DNA from: Colwellia sp. Arc7-D
Lineage (GTDB): Bacteria; Pseudomonadota; Gammaproteobacteria; Enterobacterales; Alteromonadaceae
Length of the DNA: 64,000 nt
Reading direction: 5' to 3'
Assembly (NCBI RefSeq): GCF_003061515.1
Contig: NZ_CP028924.1
Location: 1,116,001 to 1,180,000, forward strand
Program-made: the position numbers and the translations under genes
Notes under the pieces: generated by a model
Seen by the model: only the letters and a program-made list of their open reading frames with translations
Databases searched by the model: none
Told to the model about the DNA's origin: nothing
In this document: in pieces, positions 1 to 8,633 of the stretch
Layout: every line of letters starts with the position of its first letter
Position numbering within the stretch: position 1 is the stretch's first letter

Positions 1-1
1 T

Positions 2-1873
2 TTAATAGATGAAGTACACATGCTTTCCAAAAGTAGTTTTAATGCTTTGTTGAAGACACTAGAAGAGCCTCCCGAACATGTTAAGTTCATTCTTGCTACT
101 ACTGACCCACAAAAGCTACCTGTTACTGTTCTTTCGCGTTGTTTACAGTTTCATTTAAAAGCACTCACAATTAAACAAATTAGCGATAAAACAACGGAAA
201 TACTTACCAAAGAAAGTGTAACCTTCGATCTTGAAGCTATTGCACTTCTTGCGAAAGCTGCCCGTGGTAGTATGCGCGATTGTTTGAGCTTAACAGATCA
301 ATGTATTGCTAAGGGTAACGGCAACATTTCCAGACATGATGTTCAACAAATGCTTGGTGGAGTCGATCGTGATTGGGTATTTAAAATCCTTATCGCGTTG
401 CTGAAACAAGATGCTTCAGCTTTGATGCAACTCTCTCTTTCTATTGCTTCGTACGCGCCAAGTTACAGTCGTTTATCTGCTGAATTAATACAATTATTGC
501 ATCAAATTGCGATGACACAGGTGGTAAAGTCTAATTTTAACTTACCGGCTGAGCATCAACAGATGTTAATGCGTTTTTGCCAATTGATGTCTCCTGAAGA
601 CGTACAGCTTTATTATCAAATAGTATTAACAGCTAGAAAAGATTTACCTTATGCCGATGACGAACAAGCGGCATTTGATATGATGTTATTACGCTTGCTT
701 GCATTTAAACCTGTTGCCAATAGCCAAGAGCTTCCTGATGTGACAAAAGGTATGACTGCTGACTCATCGAGTATCAATTTAGATGAATTGGCACTCGCCG
801 ATGTTATGCCTTTAGCCAACGAGGATAACTTAGCGGCAGACAATGTAGGTGAAGAAAAATCTACAGTACATGAACACTCTGGACTTACATTAGCGGAAGA
901 AACACATACTGTTGATTCATCAATGATCAATGCAGAGTCTGTTGAATCTATAGCAAGTAATGTTGATGAAGGTGAATATCAAGAAAACTATGCTAACGAG
1001 GAGCAGACTTTATCGACAAATTCAGATGAAGATATCGATAGTTTTGCTAATGAGAACGAAGCGTTAAGCCAAGAAATGTTAGCAATTGAACAGGAAGCTA
1101 ATGCATTTGTTCAAACAAAACCTGAAGTAGATTTTTTAACGCAACCTTCAACTTCTTTAGAAAAAGTAGCTGACACATCAGTCGATTCATCTTTAATTCA
1201 CAGTAATGAAATACCAGAAAAAGTTGATGAAAAAAAGCCATATGCATCGAATGTTACTGCTGCTATTGAAACACGAAATATGCTCAGAAGTCGTAAAAAA
1301 TCGATGGAGGAGGGCGTAAAAAAGTCTAATGGCGCTGACATGCGTCTGCCTTTAGATAAAGCAGGTCAATCAAATGTAGATGCTGTTGAAAATATAACAG
1401 TAGATAAACCCAATGTACCTGATTTAGCGACACTGCCTGAACAGCCTTATACTGAAGATGTGATTAACCCAGCCACGATTAAATTGGCAAATCAGGTTGA
1501 TAAATGGGCGCATATGATTGACAGTATGTCGTTAATTGCTCGTTTAAGGCAGCTAGCAATTCATGCGACAATTGATGGAAAATCTACTGAAGATTTGTTG
1601 ATTTTGCAATTAGATAAATCTATAAGACATTTAAATAGTGATGCGGCCCATAAACAACTAGAAGTACACATATCTGAATACTTGCAACGCAAAGTCACTG
1701 TTGAATTAAATATTGTTGAAAAAACAGTAGCAGATCCATATCAAATTCAATCAGATATCAATGCCAAACGCTATGAATATGCAAAACAAGTATTAGCAGA
1801 AGATGAAATTGTTATTGCCTTGCAGCAGCAATTTCAAGCTGAACTTGATCAAGAAACTGTTGTAGCACGATAA
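2..1873 (+). CDS. dnaX: DNA polymerase III subunit tau/gamma (5' end outside window)
   Basis: Clamp-loader subunit that links and drives the replicase; the N-terminal part with the Walker A motif lies upstream of the window. The visible part opens with LIDEVHML (Walker B region), then TDPQKLP and SRC (sensor/arginine finger region), as in E. coli DnaX. After the AAA+ and collar regions comes an unusually long acidic, low-complexity linker (roughly 730-1290) and then a domain-V-like C-terminus (LANQVDKWAHMID onward) that would bind the polymerase alpha subunit. An A AAA AAG heptamer lies in frame at 1318-1324, so a shorter gamma product is likely. ybaB follows 66 bp downstream. Identification is firm; only the start is missing. 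Confidence 0.97.
   Translation, partial: LIDEVHMLSKSSFNALLKTLEEPPEHVKFILATTDPQKLPVTVLSRCLQFHLKALTIKQISDKTTEILTKESVTFDLEAIALLAKAARGSMRDCLSLTDQCIAKGNGNISRHDVQQMLGGVDRDWVFKILIALLKQDASALMQLSLSIASYAPSYSRLSAELIQLLHQIAMTQVVKSNFNLPAEHQQMLMRFCQLMSPEDVQLYYQIVLTARKDLPYADDEQAAFDMMLLRLLAFKPVANSQELPDVTKGMTADSSSINLDELALADVMPLANEDNLAADNVGEEKSTVHEHSGLTLAEETHTVDSSMINAESVESIASNVDEGEYQENYANEEQTLSTNSDEDIDSFANENEALSQEMLAIEQEANAFVQTKPEVDFLTQPSTSLEKVADTSVDSSLIHSNEIPEKVDEKKPYASNVTAAIETRNMLRSRKKSMEEGVKKSNGADMRLPLDKAGQSNVDAVENITVDKPNVPDLATLPEQPYTEDVINPATIKLANQVDKWAHMIDSMSLIARLRQLAIHATIDGKSTEDLLILQLDKSIRHLNSDAAHKQLEVHISEYLQRKVTVELNIVEKTVADPYQIQSDINAKRYEYAKQVLAEDEIVIALQQQFQAELDQETVVAR
1318..1329 (+). promoter_or_regulatory. 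candidate programmed -1 ribosomal frameshift site in dnaX
   Basis: The zero frame reads GTA AAA AAG, giving the heptamer A AAA AAG at 1318-1324, the same as in E. coli dnaX. Slipping back one base gives GTC (1324-1326) and then TAA (1327-1329), so the product would end Lys-Lys-Val and lack the C-terminal domain, like E. coli gamma. A perfect AGGAGG lies at 1308-1313, but only 4 nt before the heptamer, whereas the E. coli stimulator is 10 nt away. Downstream structure is weak: GGC/GCC plus GAC/GTC at 1331-1350, or a bulged 7-bp stem at 1346-1364. The heptamer and stop are seen; use as a frameshift site is inferred. Confidence 0.7.
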
Positions 1874-1939
1874 TCGCTACTTGAAATTTTAGCCGTTAAC
1901 CACTATCTTTGGCGGCATATTACTTTTGGAGTTAAAATT

Positions 1940-2266
1940 ATGATGAAAGGTGGCATGGGCAACTTAATGAAACAAGCCCAACAAATGCAAGCTAAAATGG
2001 CAAAAGCTCAAGAAGAGTTAGCCAACATGGAAGTCACAGGCGAATCTGGTGCTGGCATGGTTAAAGTAACAATGACGGGTAACCACAATGTTCGTCGTGT
2101 CTCTATTGACGATAGTTTAATGGAAGACGACAAGGATATGCTTGAAGACTTAGTTGCAGCTGCAATGAATGATGCTGTACGTCGTGTAGAAGAGCAAAAC
2201 AAAGACAAAATGGGCGCACTAACTGGCGGCATGCAAATGCCTCCAGGGATGAAAATGCCGTTTTAA
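1940..2266 (+). CDS. ybaB: YbaB/EbfC family nucleoid-associated protein
   Basis: Small DNA-binding protein of the YbaB/EbfC family, 108 aa, the usual length. It has the typical Met/Gln/Lys-rich N-terminal helix ([18 protein letters not shown]), the central [15 protein letters not shown] strand region, and a Met/Gly/Pro-rich tail. GGAG at 1928-1931 precedes two adjacent ATG codons (1940 and 1943); either could be the start. It follows dnaX as in most gammaproteobacteria, but recR, normally the third gene, is absent; an intrinsic terminator follows instead. Confidence 0.97.
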   Translation: MMKGGMGNLMKQAQQMQAKMAKAQEELANMEVTGESGAGMVKVTMTGNHNVRRVSIDDSLMEDDKDMLEDLVAAAMNDAVRRVEEQNKDKMGALTGGMQMPPGMKMPF

Positions 2267-2295
2267 GCTAACACAGAGTTAGCTCAATGTTTTCT

Positions 2296-2326
2296 AAAAG
2301 CTTAAGTTCATTACTTAAGCTTTTTT
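2296..2326 (+). terminator. intrinsic terminator after dnaX-ybaB
   Basis: An 11-bp perfect stem (arms 2296-2306 and 2314-2324) with a 7-nt loop runs into a T tract, 30 bp after the ybaB stop. It lies between convergent genes and may weakly serve the minus-strand Sel1 gene too. Confidence 0.85.
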
Positions 2327-2341
2327 ATTTGTCACTAATCA

Positions 2342-3118
2342 TTACTTTTGACTGACCCATATACTATCTTTCATAACATTTAGAGTTTTCTTATTGCAGG
2401 CTACGTTTTGGTCGCAGGTAATATTTGGCAGTCTAGTGCCTGTTGATGTAATTCGCTTTCTAAATCCGGCTAACATTGCATCTAAAGCTGTATTTCTATG
2501 TCTGCCGGTTATTGTGATTACTTCAATATTGCTTGAAGAAGCGGCTTTGAGTATTTCAAAGTTCTCAATGGGAGTCTCGGCAAGTGCTTGATGCAAAGAA
2601 GGCAAGTTATGTGCATTGAATGCTTCGGTTTGCTGAGACTTTTTAATCCAACGTACAATTTTGGTCGGGTGAGTTTTATAAACCATCGTGAGCCAGATGT
2701 CTGCTTCTGAATAACGTTGTTTAGAAAGGTAGCTTTGCCCTAATAAAAATGCGGCGTTGGGCTGTCCTTTTCTTGAGGCGCGTTTTAACCACTTTATACC
2801 TTCATCAAAGTCATAAAGCTGCTCTTCTGTTAGTAAGAGCATACCTGCTTTATATTCAGCCGCTCTAACGCCATGAATACCTGCTTTTTTATAAAACTTT
2901 AATGCTCTAGCTTTGTCTATTTCTGTACCAAAACCGTAATGATAAAACTTTGCTAAATTGTATATGGCATTACTGTGGCCGCGATTTGAAGCTTTTTTAA
3001 AAGATTTAAAGTAAGTAATACATTCGTCACTCATGCATTCTGATATCTGTACTGCCGAGGTATTAAAGGCTAAAATTAATGACGTTATTGTCATTATTTT
3101 ACATATTTTTACTAACAT
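2342..3118 (-). CDS. secreted Sel1-repeat (TPR-like) protein
   Basis: A 258-aa protein with an N-terminal signal peptide (MLVKICKIMTITSLILAFNTSA) and Sel1-type helical repeats: segments around GHSNAIYNLAKFYHYGFG, AAEYKAGMLLL and NAAFLLGQSYLS show the alternating small/aromatic pattern. Such repeats mediate protein-protein contacts; the specific role is unknown. The ATG at 3118 is chosen because AAGGAAGG lies just upstream and it places the signal peptide at the N-terminus; a longer reading from 3178 would add 20 residues with no support. It is a single gene, convergent with ybaB. Confidence 0.8.
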   Translation of the reverse strand: MLVKICKIMTITSLILAFNTSAVQISECMSDECITYFKSFKKASNRGHSNAIYNLAKFYHYGFGTEIDKARALKFYKKAGIHGVRAAEYKAGMLLLTEEQLYDFDEGIKWLKRASRKGQPNAAFLLGQSYLSKQRYSEADIWLTMVYKTHPTKIVRWIKKSQQTEAFNAHNLPSLHQALAETPIENFEILKAASSSNIEVITITGRHRNTALDAMLAGFRKRITSTGTRLPNITCDQNVACNKKTLNVMKDSIWVSQK

Positions 3119-3275
3119 GTAGCCACCTTCCTTATGGGTTAATGCTTTATAGTAAATTAGCATACAGGAAAAAATCACTCATTACATAACTTGAGTTTTA
3201 CTCGGTATTGTTACAATGTAGATAAATTTAGTCTTACTTTACGTATAAGCTTCAACAAATTTGAATGAGTAAACA

Positions 3276-3884
3276 ATGAATTCCACTTTAGTATATATTT
3301 ACGATCCCATGTGCAGTTGGTGTTGGGGCTATGCACCAACCTGGCATAAACTGCAAAAATCACTCGCACAGCATGTTGATATAATTTACAGACTGGGAGG
3401 GTTAGCGCCAGATAGTAATGAGCCTATGCCCATTGAAATGCAAACATTCTTACAGCAAACTTGGCGAAATATCGCAGAGCAGTTAGGTACGGAATTTAAT
3501 TTTGACTTTTGGCAACAATGTCAGCCAAGGCGCTCTACATATCCTGCATGTCGGGCTGCGATTGTTGCACGTGCTAGTGGCAAAGAACAGGCTATGCTTT
3601 CGACAATCCAACAGGCTTATTATTTACAGGCACAAAATCCATCAGATATAACCACATTACAAGCATTGGCTGTTGAAATTGGTTTAGATGGTGATGATTT
3701 CTTGGAGCAAATAAACAGCCAACACACCGATGCTTTATTAAAAAAAGATATTGCTGAAATGCGACAGTTACCCATCCAAGGTTTTCCTTCATTGGTTTTA
3801 ATTAAAGATAATATTCCTATTGCTATCCCAGTTGATTATAAAAATTGGCGTAATAGCTATGAGTTAATCATATCGAAAATTTAA
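3276..3884 (+). CDS. DsbA-family thioredoxin-fold protein (CSWC)
   Basis: A 202-aa protein with a thioredoxin-fold active site at the extreme N-terminus (MCSWCWGY, Cys13 and Cys16) and a likely cis-proline segment (IQGFPSLVLI) near the C-terminus. This matches cytoplasmic DsbA-like/FrnE-like oxidoreductases rather than periplasmic DsbA, since there is no signal peptide before the CxxC. The substrate is unknown. It stands alone: a Sel1 gene on the other strand upstream, and about 145 bp to the next gene. Confidence 0.88.
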   Translation: MNSTLVYIYDPMCSWCWGYAPTWHKLQKSLAQHVDIIYRLGGLAPDSNEPMPIEMQTFLQQTWRNIAEQLGTEFNFDFWQQCQPRRSTYPACRAAIVARASGKEQAMLSTIQQAYYLQAQNPSDITTLQALAVEIGLDGDDFLEQINSQHTDALLKKDIAEMRQLPIQGFPSLVLIKDNIPIAIPVDYKNWRNSYELIISKI

Positions 3885-4028
3885 CTTATGCCACGTGTAT
3901 GCTAAAGGTAGCTTGTAAATACGCTAAAAACCCCTCTAATCAAGGATGTTTTTGTAGTATGATATTAGGATAAAAATAGATTGTTCTTTACGTAATGAAT
4001 GTAAAAACAACAGTAAATAAGGTTTATT

Positions 4029-5099
4029 ATGACATACGCAGCAATTACCGGTTGGGGCAAGTGCTTACCTCCCGCGATCCTTAGTAATGATGATTTAGCA
4101 ACTTTTCTGGAAACAGATGATGATTGGATCACCTCTAGAACAGGCATGAAAGAGCGAAGAATTTCTCATGTTTCTGTTAGTGAGCTAGCCTATGTTGCCT
4201 GTGCTCGTGCATTAGCTGCTGCTGGGAAAAAAGCTGAAGATGTTGAGTTAATCGTTTTTGGTAGTACCACATTCGATCAAATCTGTCCGAATGCTGCTTC
4301 TAATGTACAACGTTTATTAGGCGCCGAAAATGCCGCTTGTATGGATGTAGGTACAGCATGTACCGGTGGTATGTACAGTTTAAGTGTAGCAACCGCTATG
4401 ATTAAAAGTGGTGTAGTTAAATCTGCATTGGTTATTGGCGCTGAAACTATTTCACCCATTATGGACTGGAGTAATCGTGACGTAGCGGTATTATTTGGTG
4501 ACGGCGCTGCCGCACTTTATTTAGAAGAAACGACTGAAGAAACGGGTGTAATTACACAAGCATTAGGTTGTTACGGCGAGTCGCGCGACATATTGTCAGT
4601 AGAGGGTTGGGGTATGAAATATGCCAACCAAGGGCGTATGCTTGGCCAGTCTAACTGGGCATTTTTAGGTCAAGAGATCTTTAAAAAAGCTGTTGCAGGT
4701 ATGGCCCAAGCGTGTGATAAAGCCTTAGCGCAAGCGCAATTGACTGCAGACCAAATAGCAAGTGTTGTACCTCATCAAGCCAATTTACGTATCATTGATA
4801 CCCTTGTAAAACGTTTGAAAATGGATAAAGACAAAGTATTTGTCAATATTCATAAGTATGGCAACATGTCGGCAGCAACAACCTTAGTTGCTTTTGTAGA
4901 AGCCATTGAAGAAGGTTTTATTGCTAAGCAGTCATATGTATTACTTCCTGCTTTCGGTGGTGGTCTAACTTGGAGCGCACATGTTGTAAAATGGGGTGAT
5001 AGAACTCATGCTTTATCTACAACCGATATTGACCTACCTGAATGTAAGCAATCAGGCTTAGCCTTAGTTCAAGACATTATTGCTTCTAAATCACTGTAA
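4029..5099 (+). CDS. beta-ketoacyl-ACP synthase III-like protein (FabH family)
   Basis: Thiolase-fold condensing enzyme, 356 aa, longer than FabH (about 317 aa). The Cys-His-Asn triad is visible: Cys111 in DVGTACTGG, His249 in VPHQANLRI, Asn279 in KYGNMSAATT (FabH usually has GNTSAAS). The family joins an acyl-CoA starter to malonyl-ACP. The gene is not in a fab operon and is followed by a strong terminator, so it is probably an accessory ketosynthase rather than housekeeping FabH; its substrate is not predictable. The downstream hotdog thioesterase remnant may be metabolically related but has its own transcription unit. Confidence 0.88.
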   Translation: MTYAAITGWGKCLPPAILSNDDLATFLETDDDWITSRTGMKERRISHVSVSELAYVACARALAAAGKKAEDVELIVFGSTTFDQICPNAASNVQRLLGAENAACMDVGTACTGGMYSLSVATAMIKSGVVKSALVIGAETISPIMDWSNRDVAVLFGDGAAALYLEETTEETGVITQALGCYGESRDILSVEGWGMKYANQGRMLGQSNWAFLGQEIFKKAVAGMAQACDKALAQAQLTADQIASVVPHQANLRIIDTLVKRLKMDKDKVFVNIHKYGNMSAATTLVAFVEAIEEGFIAKQSYVLLPAFGGGLTWSAHVVKWGDRTHALSTTDIDLPECKQSGLALVQDIIASKSL

Positions 5100-5119
5100 A
5101 CTAAATTTTAATTTATCTG

Positions 5120-5144
5120 CCGACACAACCTGTGTCGGTTTTTT
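5120..5144 (+). terminator. intrinsic terminator after the FabH-like gene
   Basis: A perfect 8-bp GC-rich stem CCGACACA/TGTGTCGG (5120-5127 and 5131-5138), a 3-nt loop and six T residues. It separates the ketosynthase from the thioesterase gene 20 bp downstream. Confidence 0.92.
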
Positions 5145-5164
5145 CAGTTTAAGTAAGGATACCT

Positions 5165-5553
5165 ATGCGTTTTTTATCACGTCGACTAATTTTGCCTAAT
5201 GATCTAAATTATGCCAATTCATTGTTCGGGGCAGAGCACTGGCATGGATTGATGAAGAAGCTGCGATATATGCTATTTGTCAACTTGAGACTAACTGCTT
5301 AGTTACCAAGCATATCGGTGCTATTAACTTTGAATCACCTGCTCAGCAAGGTGATGTAGTTGAATTTGGCTTATCAACAAAGTCAGTCGGTAAAACTTCT
5401 ATTACCATTACATGCATGATGCGTAATAAGATAACTAAAAAAACCATATGCTTAGCTGATGATATTGTTTTTGTTCAAGTTGACCCTGAAACAAAATTAC
5501 CTATTCCTCACGGTAAAACATTAGCGTCTTTGAGTGATCCCTTTGAAAGCTAA
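5165..5553 (+). pseudogene. hotdog acyl-CoA thioesterase, broken by a one-base frameshift
   Basis: Two frames together encode a complete 129-aa hotdog thioesterase (YciA/acyl-CoA hydrolase-like). Frame one runs from the ATG at 5165 (AAGGA upstream) through NDLNYANSLFG; the frame then shifts at the GGGG run 5228-5231 and continues as GRALAWIDEEAAIYAI to TAA at 5551-5553. The join restores the family signature N..SLFGG..LAWIDEEAA. Adding one G to the run (4 to 5) repairs it. The rest of the protein is intact with no other stops, so this is either a very recent mutation or a sequencing under-call. It would hydrolyse acyl-CoA thioesters if functional. Confidence 0.82.
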
Positions 5554-5619
5554 TTTATATAACTGAAGTCTGGAGTACACAAAAAGCGTTGTTCATCGTA
5601 TATTCAAGTTAAGAGGTTT

Positions 5620-5823
5620 TTATTCTGTTTGCGCGGTAAGGAATTGTAAGTAGCCAGTAATAGCAAAGTAGCGAATTGATTTCTTTAAGGTTATTTTTTT
5701 CGCAATAAGTTGCTCATCACGATATATTTTTACTATCTGCTTTTCACCGTTGGTATCGCTTTCGTAATCATGAAGTGGATTTTTTCGTAGATTATCAAAT
5801 TCAGTTTTCATGATTAATTTCAT
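5620..5823 (-). CDS. small hypothetical protein
   Basis: A 67-aa charged protein (Lys/Glu/Asp-rich first half, then a short hydrophobic IRYFAITGYLQFL stretch). I do not recognise it. Two ATG codons are possible (5823 or 5811); neither has a strong ribosome binding site. It lies between the thioesterase remnant and the PspB-like gene, on the same strand as the latter. It may be real but is only weakly supported. Confidence 0.4.
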   Translation of the reverse strand: MKLIMKTEFDNLRKNPLHDYESDTNGEKQIVKIYRDEQLIAKKITLKKSIRYFAITGYLQFLTAQTE

Positions 5824-5888
5824 ATTAATGCTTATTTATAGAGTATGGGCATATTGAGATTATCAACATTAAAATGAACGTTGTGGCT

Positions 5889-6131
5889 TTACAGTTTATT
5901 GATTTCTTTTTTAAGGTCATAACCTTCATCAGTCACAATTTTTTCTAGTACGCGCATACGTGCTTCAAGTGTTTGAACTTGCTTTGTCATTGCGATCGCT
6001 TGTTCATTACTTTGACTGTTATGGTTTAATGTTTTTTCTTTGAATTCTAAATGCTTCTTGTACATGTCGAACATGACACCAAACCCGACTGATATAAATA
6101 CTATAGCCACAACCATTGCAGTACCTGACAT
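5889..6131 (-). CDS. PspB-like small membrane protein
   Basis: An 80-aa protein with one N-terminal membrane helix (AMVVAIVFISVGFGVMF) and a cytoplasmic coiled-coil tail ending LEARMRVLEKIVTDEGYDLKKEINKL, the architecture of phage-shock protein B, which senses envelope stress with PspC and PspA. AAGGAG precedes the start. No pspA, pspC or pspF is adjacent, so it is an orphan relative of PspB and may have another job. Confidence 0.7.
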   Translation of the reverse strand: MSGTAMVVAIVFISVGFGVMFDMYKKHLEFKEKTLNHNSQSNEQAIAMTKQVQTLEARMRVLEKIVTDEGYDLKKEINKL

Positions 6132-6256
6132 ACCTTAAACTCCTTTGAAACCAGTATAAAAAATCAAATTAAGCATAACGTATCTACACAAAAAATACCT
6201 TAACTTGATTAATCACTGTATCTAAAGCTTTAACCAAGATAAAGTAAAGTTGCCAA

Positions 6257-7234
6257 TTAGTCCGTAAATAAGCCACTTAATTCTTTTTTAGCTAAGTAAT
6301 TATCCATGGTTGAGCGTAATAATTTGTAAAGTAATATTGAACCATCAATTTCCTCTTTACGATTGGTTAAACTTTCAATGTTTAGCCCTAAAGGTACTTT
6401 GTATGGTAATACTGCATCAAGTATTTGAACTAGGGTATTACTACAAATTCTGATCGATTCATATAAAGGACGTTCAGCATTTAATATGCGTAAGCTAGTG
6501 GCTTCAGGAACACTGACACCAAGCCACTCTATAAATTCTAAAGTTTTCATACTGCCACAAGGTGAAAAAGTTAAAATAATGCGCTGTGGCTTTATACCTT
6601 GTTGCTGACACTCAATAGCATATCGCGTCAACATATCTATGGTTGCCTGAGGATTATAAATAGCTTGAGAGATAAAGAAATTACAACCTTGCTGATGTTT
6701 TTCAATCAACTTAGCATGCTCATTACCTTTGTTTGCATGACGTTCGGCGATGGTAATGCCACCAATAAAAAAGTCGTTTTCATTAGCTACTAAGGTTTCA
6801 TAAGCTTTTCCTAAAGGTAAGCTAATGTTATTTTGTTGAGAAGGGCTACCAACAAGCACAATGTCACGAATTCCATATTCGTGCCAAGCCTCATTTGCCC
6901 ATTGATTGAAGTCATCACCGTTAGATTGCACAACACTTTTATAGGTAATAACCGGTCGGTTTGACTTTTGTTGTAACAATGAAGAATAAAGTCGAGGATC
7001 ATGCGTAGACTTAAATGGAAAAGGGCGCGGTTTGGAAGTACGCGAATCTTCATTTTGAATGTCATAAACAATTAAACCGTCAAAGTCGATGTCGCTGACA
7101 CGCTCAAGTAATTTATCCGCAATGGTTGAAACCTGATCTATAGGGGTATCACTTTTAGGTGGTGTTGTGCCAATAAAGTAAACACCTCGATTGACATCAT
7201 TATATCGTGCTCTTAACTCTGAACCGTTTTTCAC
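6257..7234 (-). CDS. methylenetetrahydrofolate reductase-like protein
   Basis: A 325-aa TIM-barrel protein resembling the MTHFR family: GGITIAERH...EHAKLIEKHQQGCNFFISQAIYN matches the folate/FAD-binding part of the fold. MTHFR reduces methylene-THF to methyl-THF. The segment equivalent to the MetF LRGD motif (catalytic Asp120 in E. coli) reads LVGSPSQ, so canonical activity is doubtful. It starts with GTG at 7234. The neighbours (PspB-like, dusC) are not folate genes. Best treated as an MTHFR-fold paralogue of unknown substrate rather than MetF. Confidence 0.72.
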   Translation of the reverse strand: MKNGSELRARYNDVNRGVYFIGTTPPKSDTPIDQVSTIADKLLERVSDIDFDGLIVYDIQNEDSRTSKPRPFPFKSTHDPRLYSSLLQQKSNRPVITYKSVVQSNGDDFNQWANEAWHEYGIRDIVLVGSPSQQNNISLPLGKAYETLVANENDFFIGGITIAERHANKGNEHAKLIEKHQQGCNFFISQAIYNPQATIDMLTRYAIECQQQGIKPQRIILTFSPCGSMKTLEFIEWLGVSVPEATSLRILNAERPLYESIRICSNTLVQILDAVLPYKVPLGLNIESLTNRKEEIDGSILLYKLLRSTMDNYLAKKELSGLFTD

Positions 7235-7373
7235 TTTCGCTGCTTCTTTTTTAAGGATAATTAATTGTCTTTAAGACTAATTATATTACCTTGTTGCCTA
7301 GTAAAAATCTTGGTTAGTCTAATAATAATTTTCTCAAATTTATGGTTAATATTCATAAGGGAATTGGCGGAAA

Positions 7374-8345
7374 TTAAGTATGCACCGCTGACACTTGTTC
7401 TATTTGGTAGAGAATCTCATCTTTATTTTTTAATAGCTTAATCGCATTAAACAGCTTATCGGCTTGAGGGTAATATAATTTTAAATAGCGTAACCATTGC
7501 TTTAAGCGACTTGAAAAGTAAAAGCTTTTATCTCCTTGTAACTCCAATTCACTGTAACGCTTTAATAGGCGACTAAGCTCTGACCAAGCCATAGGTGTTT
7601 CATTAAATTTGATTACATTTGCTAAGTTTGGCAAAGCTAATGCACCTCTGCCAAGCATCAGGTTTGGAGTTTGGCTTTGACTGATGCAGTTTTGCGCATC
7701 GTTTTTATTCCAAACTTCACCATTAGCAAAGATTTCAATATTATATTTTTTTGTTATCTCGGCAATAAAATGCCAATAAGCGGGAGGGCGATAGCCATCT
7801 TGTTTGGTACGGGCATGAATAGTTAATTGATTCACATTGGCTGATTGCACCGCACTAACAATTTCATCTAACTTTGAGGCGTCAGTGAATCCAAGTCTTA
7901 TTTTTGCTGATAACGTAGCATTGCTGCCAATAGCAGCTCTCATTTTAGTCATTATTTGATGAATTTTTTCAGGCTCGTTCAGTAAAACAGCCCCCCCTTT
8001 GCTTTTATTTACCGCTTTCGCAGGGCAGCCAAAGTTTACATCAATGCCATGCGATCCCATGGCAAGCGCTCTAACGGCATTCTCCGCCATCCAATCGGGT
8101 TCTTGGCCGAGTAGTTGCATTCTTAATGGGGTGCCGCTTTGGGTCACACAGCCATGCTCTAATTCAGGACAGGTTTTTCTAAAAACATGTTTAGGGACTA
8201 ATGAGTCGACCACGCGAACAAATTCAGTGATACAAAAGTCATAACTATTTAAAGATGTTAATAATTGCCGCATTAACTCATCAGCAACACCTTCCATAGG
8301 TGCTAGGATTATTTTTTGTACAGGTGAATTTTTTGTGAGGAGCAT
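7374..8345 (-). CDS. dusC: tRNA-dihydrouridine(16) synthase DusC
   Basis: FMN-dependent reduction of U16 in tRNA. The 323-aa protein matches E. coli DusC closely: LAPMEGVADELMRQLL at the start, ITEFVRVVDSLVPKHVF, the active-site cysteine in VNFGCPAKAVN (Cys107), HARTKQDGYRPP and ANGEVWNKNDA. DusC rather than DusA or DusB is indicated by the EFVRVVD and GTPLRMQLLGQ segments. Single gene, ATG at 8345. Confidence 0.94.
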   Translation of the reverse strand: MLLTKNSPVQKIILAPMEGVADELMRQLLTSLNSYDFCITEFVRVVDSLVPKHVFRKTCPELEHGCVTQSGTPLRMQLLGQEPDWMAENAVRALAMGSHGIDVNFGCPAKAVNKSKGGAVLLNEPEKIHQIMTKMRAAIGSNATLSAKIRLGFTDASKLDEIVSAVQSANVNQLTIHARTKQDGYRPPAYWHFIAEITKKYNIEIFANGEVWNKNDAQNCISQSQTPNLMLGRGALALPNLANVIKFNETPMAWSELSRLLKRYSELELQGDKSFYFSSRLKQWLRYLKLYYPQADKLFNAIKLLKNKDEILYQIEQVSAVHT

Positions 8346-8575
8346 ACGTTAGCAGTTTTGTTGGTTGAGGTAATTGATAGGTAACTCTCTGAACTGGGTA
8401 TGTAAAAGTGAAGGTAGAGGTGATTACCCTCATAAGCATAAATAAACCGATTATTTGATCAGGTATAAAACGAACTTTTAATTTTCGGTTAATTACTATT
8501 TTGGCAGTATAAACTAAACCGTATCATTCATGTAGAAGTCAGTAATTTAATTATGGCTAAAATAACAATTAAAAA

Positions 8576-8603
8576 TAAGAAGGGTACTCATATACCCCTC
8601 TTA
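8576..8603 (-). terminator. hairpin terminator after the S9 peptidase remnant
   Basis: Stem arms 8576-8586 and 8593-8603 pair at 10 of 11 positions around a 6-nt loop. On the minus strand it is followed by a T-rich stretch. It lies 31 bp after the stop of the S9 remnant. Confidence 0.65.
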
Positions 8604-8633
8604 CTTTATTTCAATAACGGGTTAGCTGTGTTG

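Noticed and set aside
1293..1300. Second A-rich run in dnaX as a frameshift site
   Set aside because: It reads CGT AAA AAA in frame and does not fit X XXY YYZ as well as the A AAA AAG at 1318-1324.
5228..5231. Programmed frameshift in the thioesterase gene
   Set aside because: TTC GGG GCA is not a recognised slippery heptamer and no stimulatory structure is evident; a missing base is simpler.
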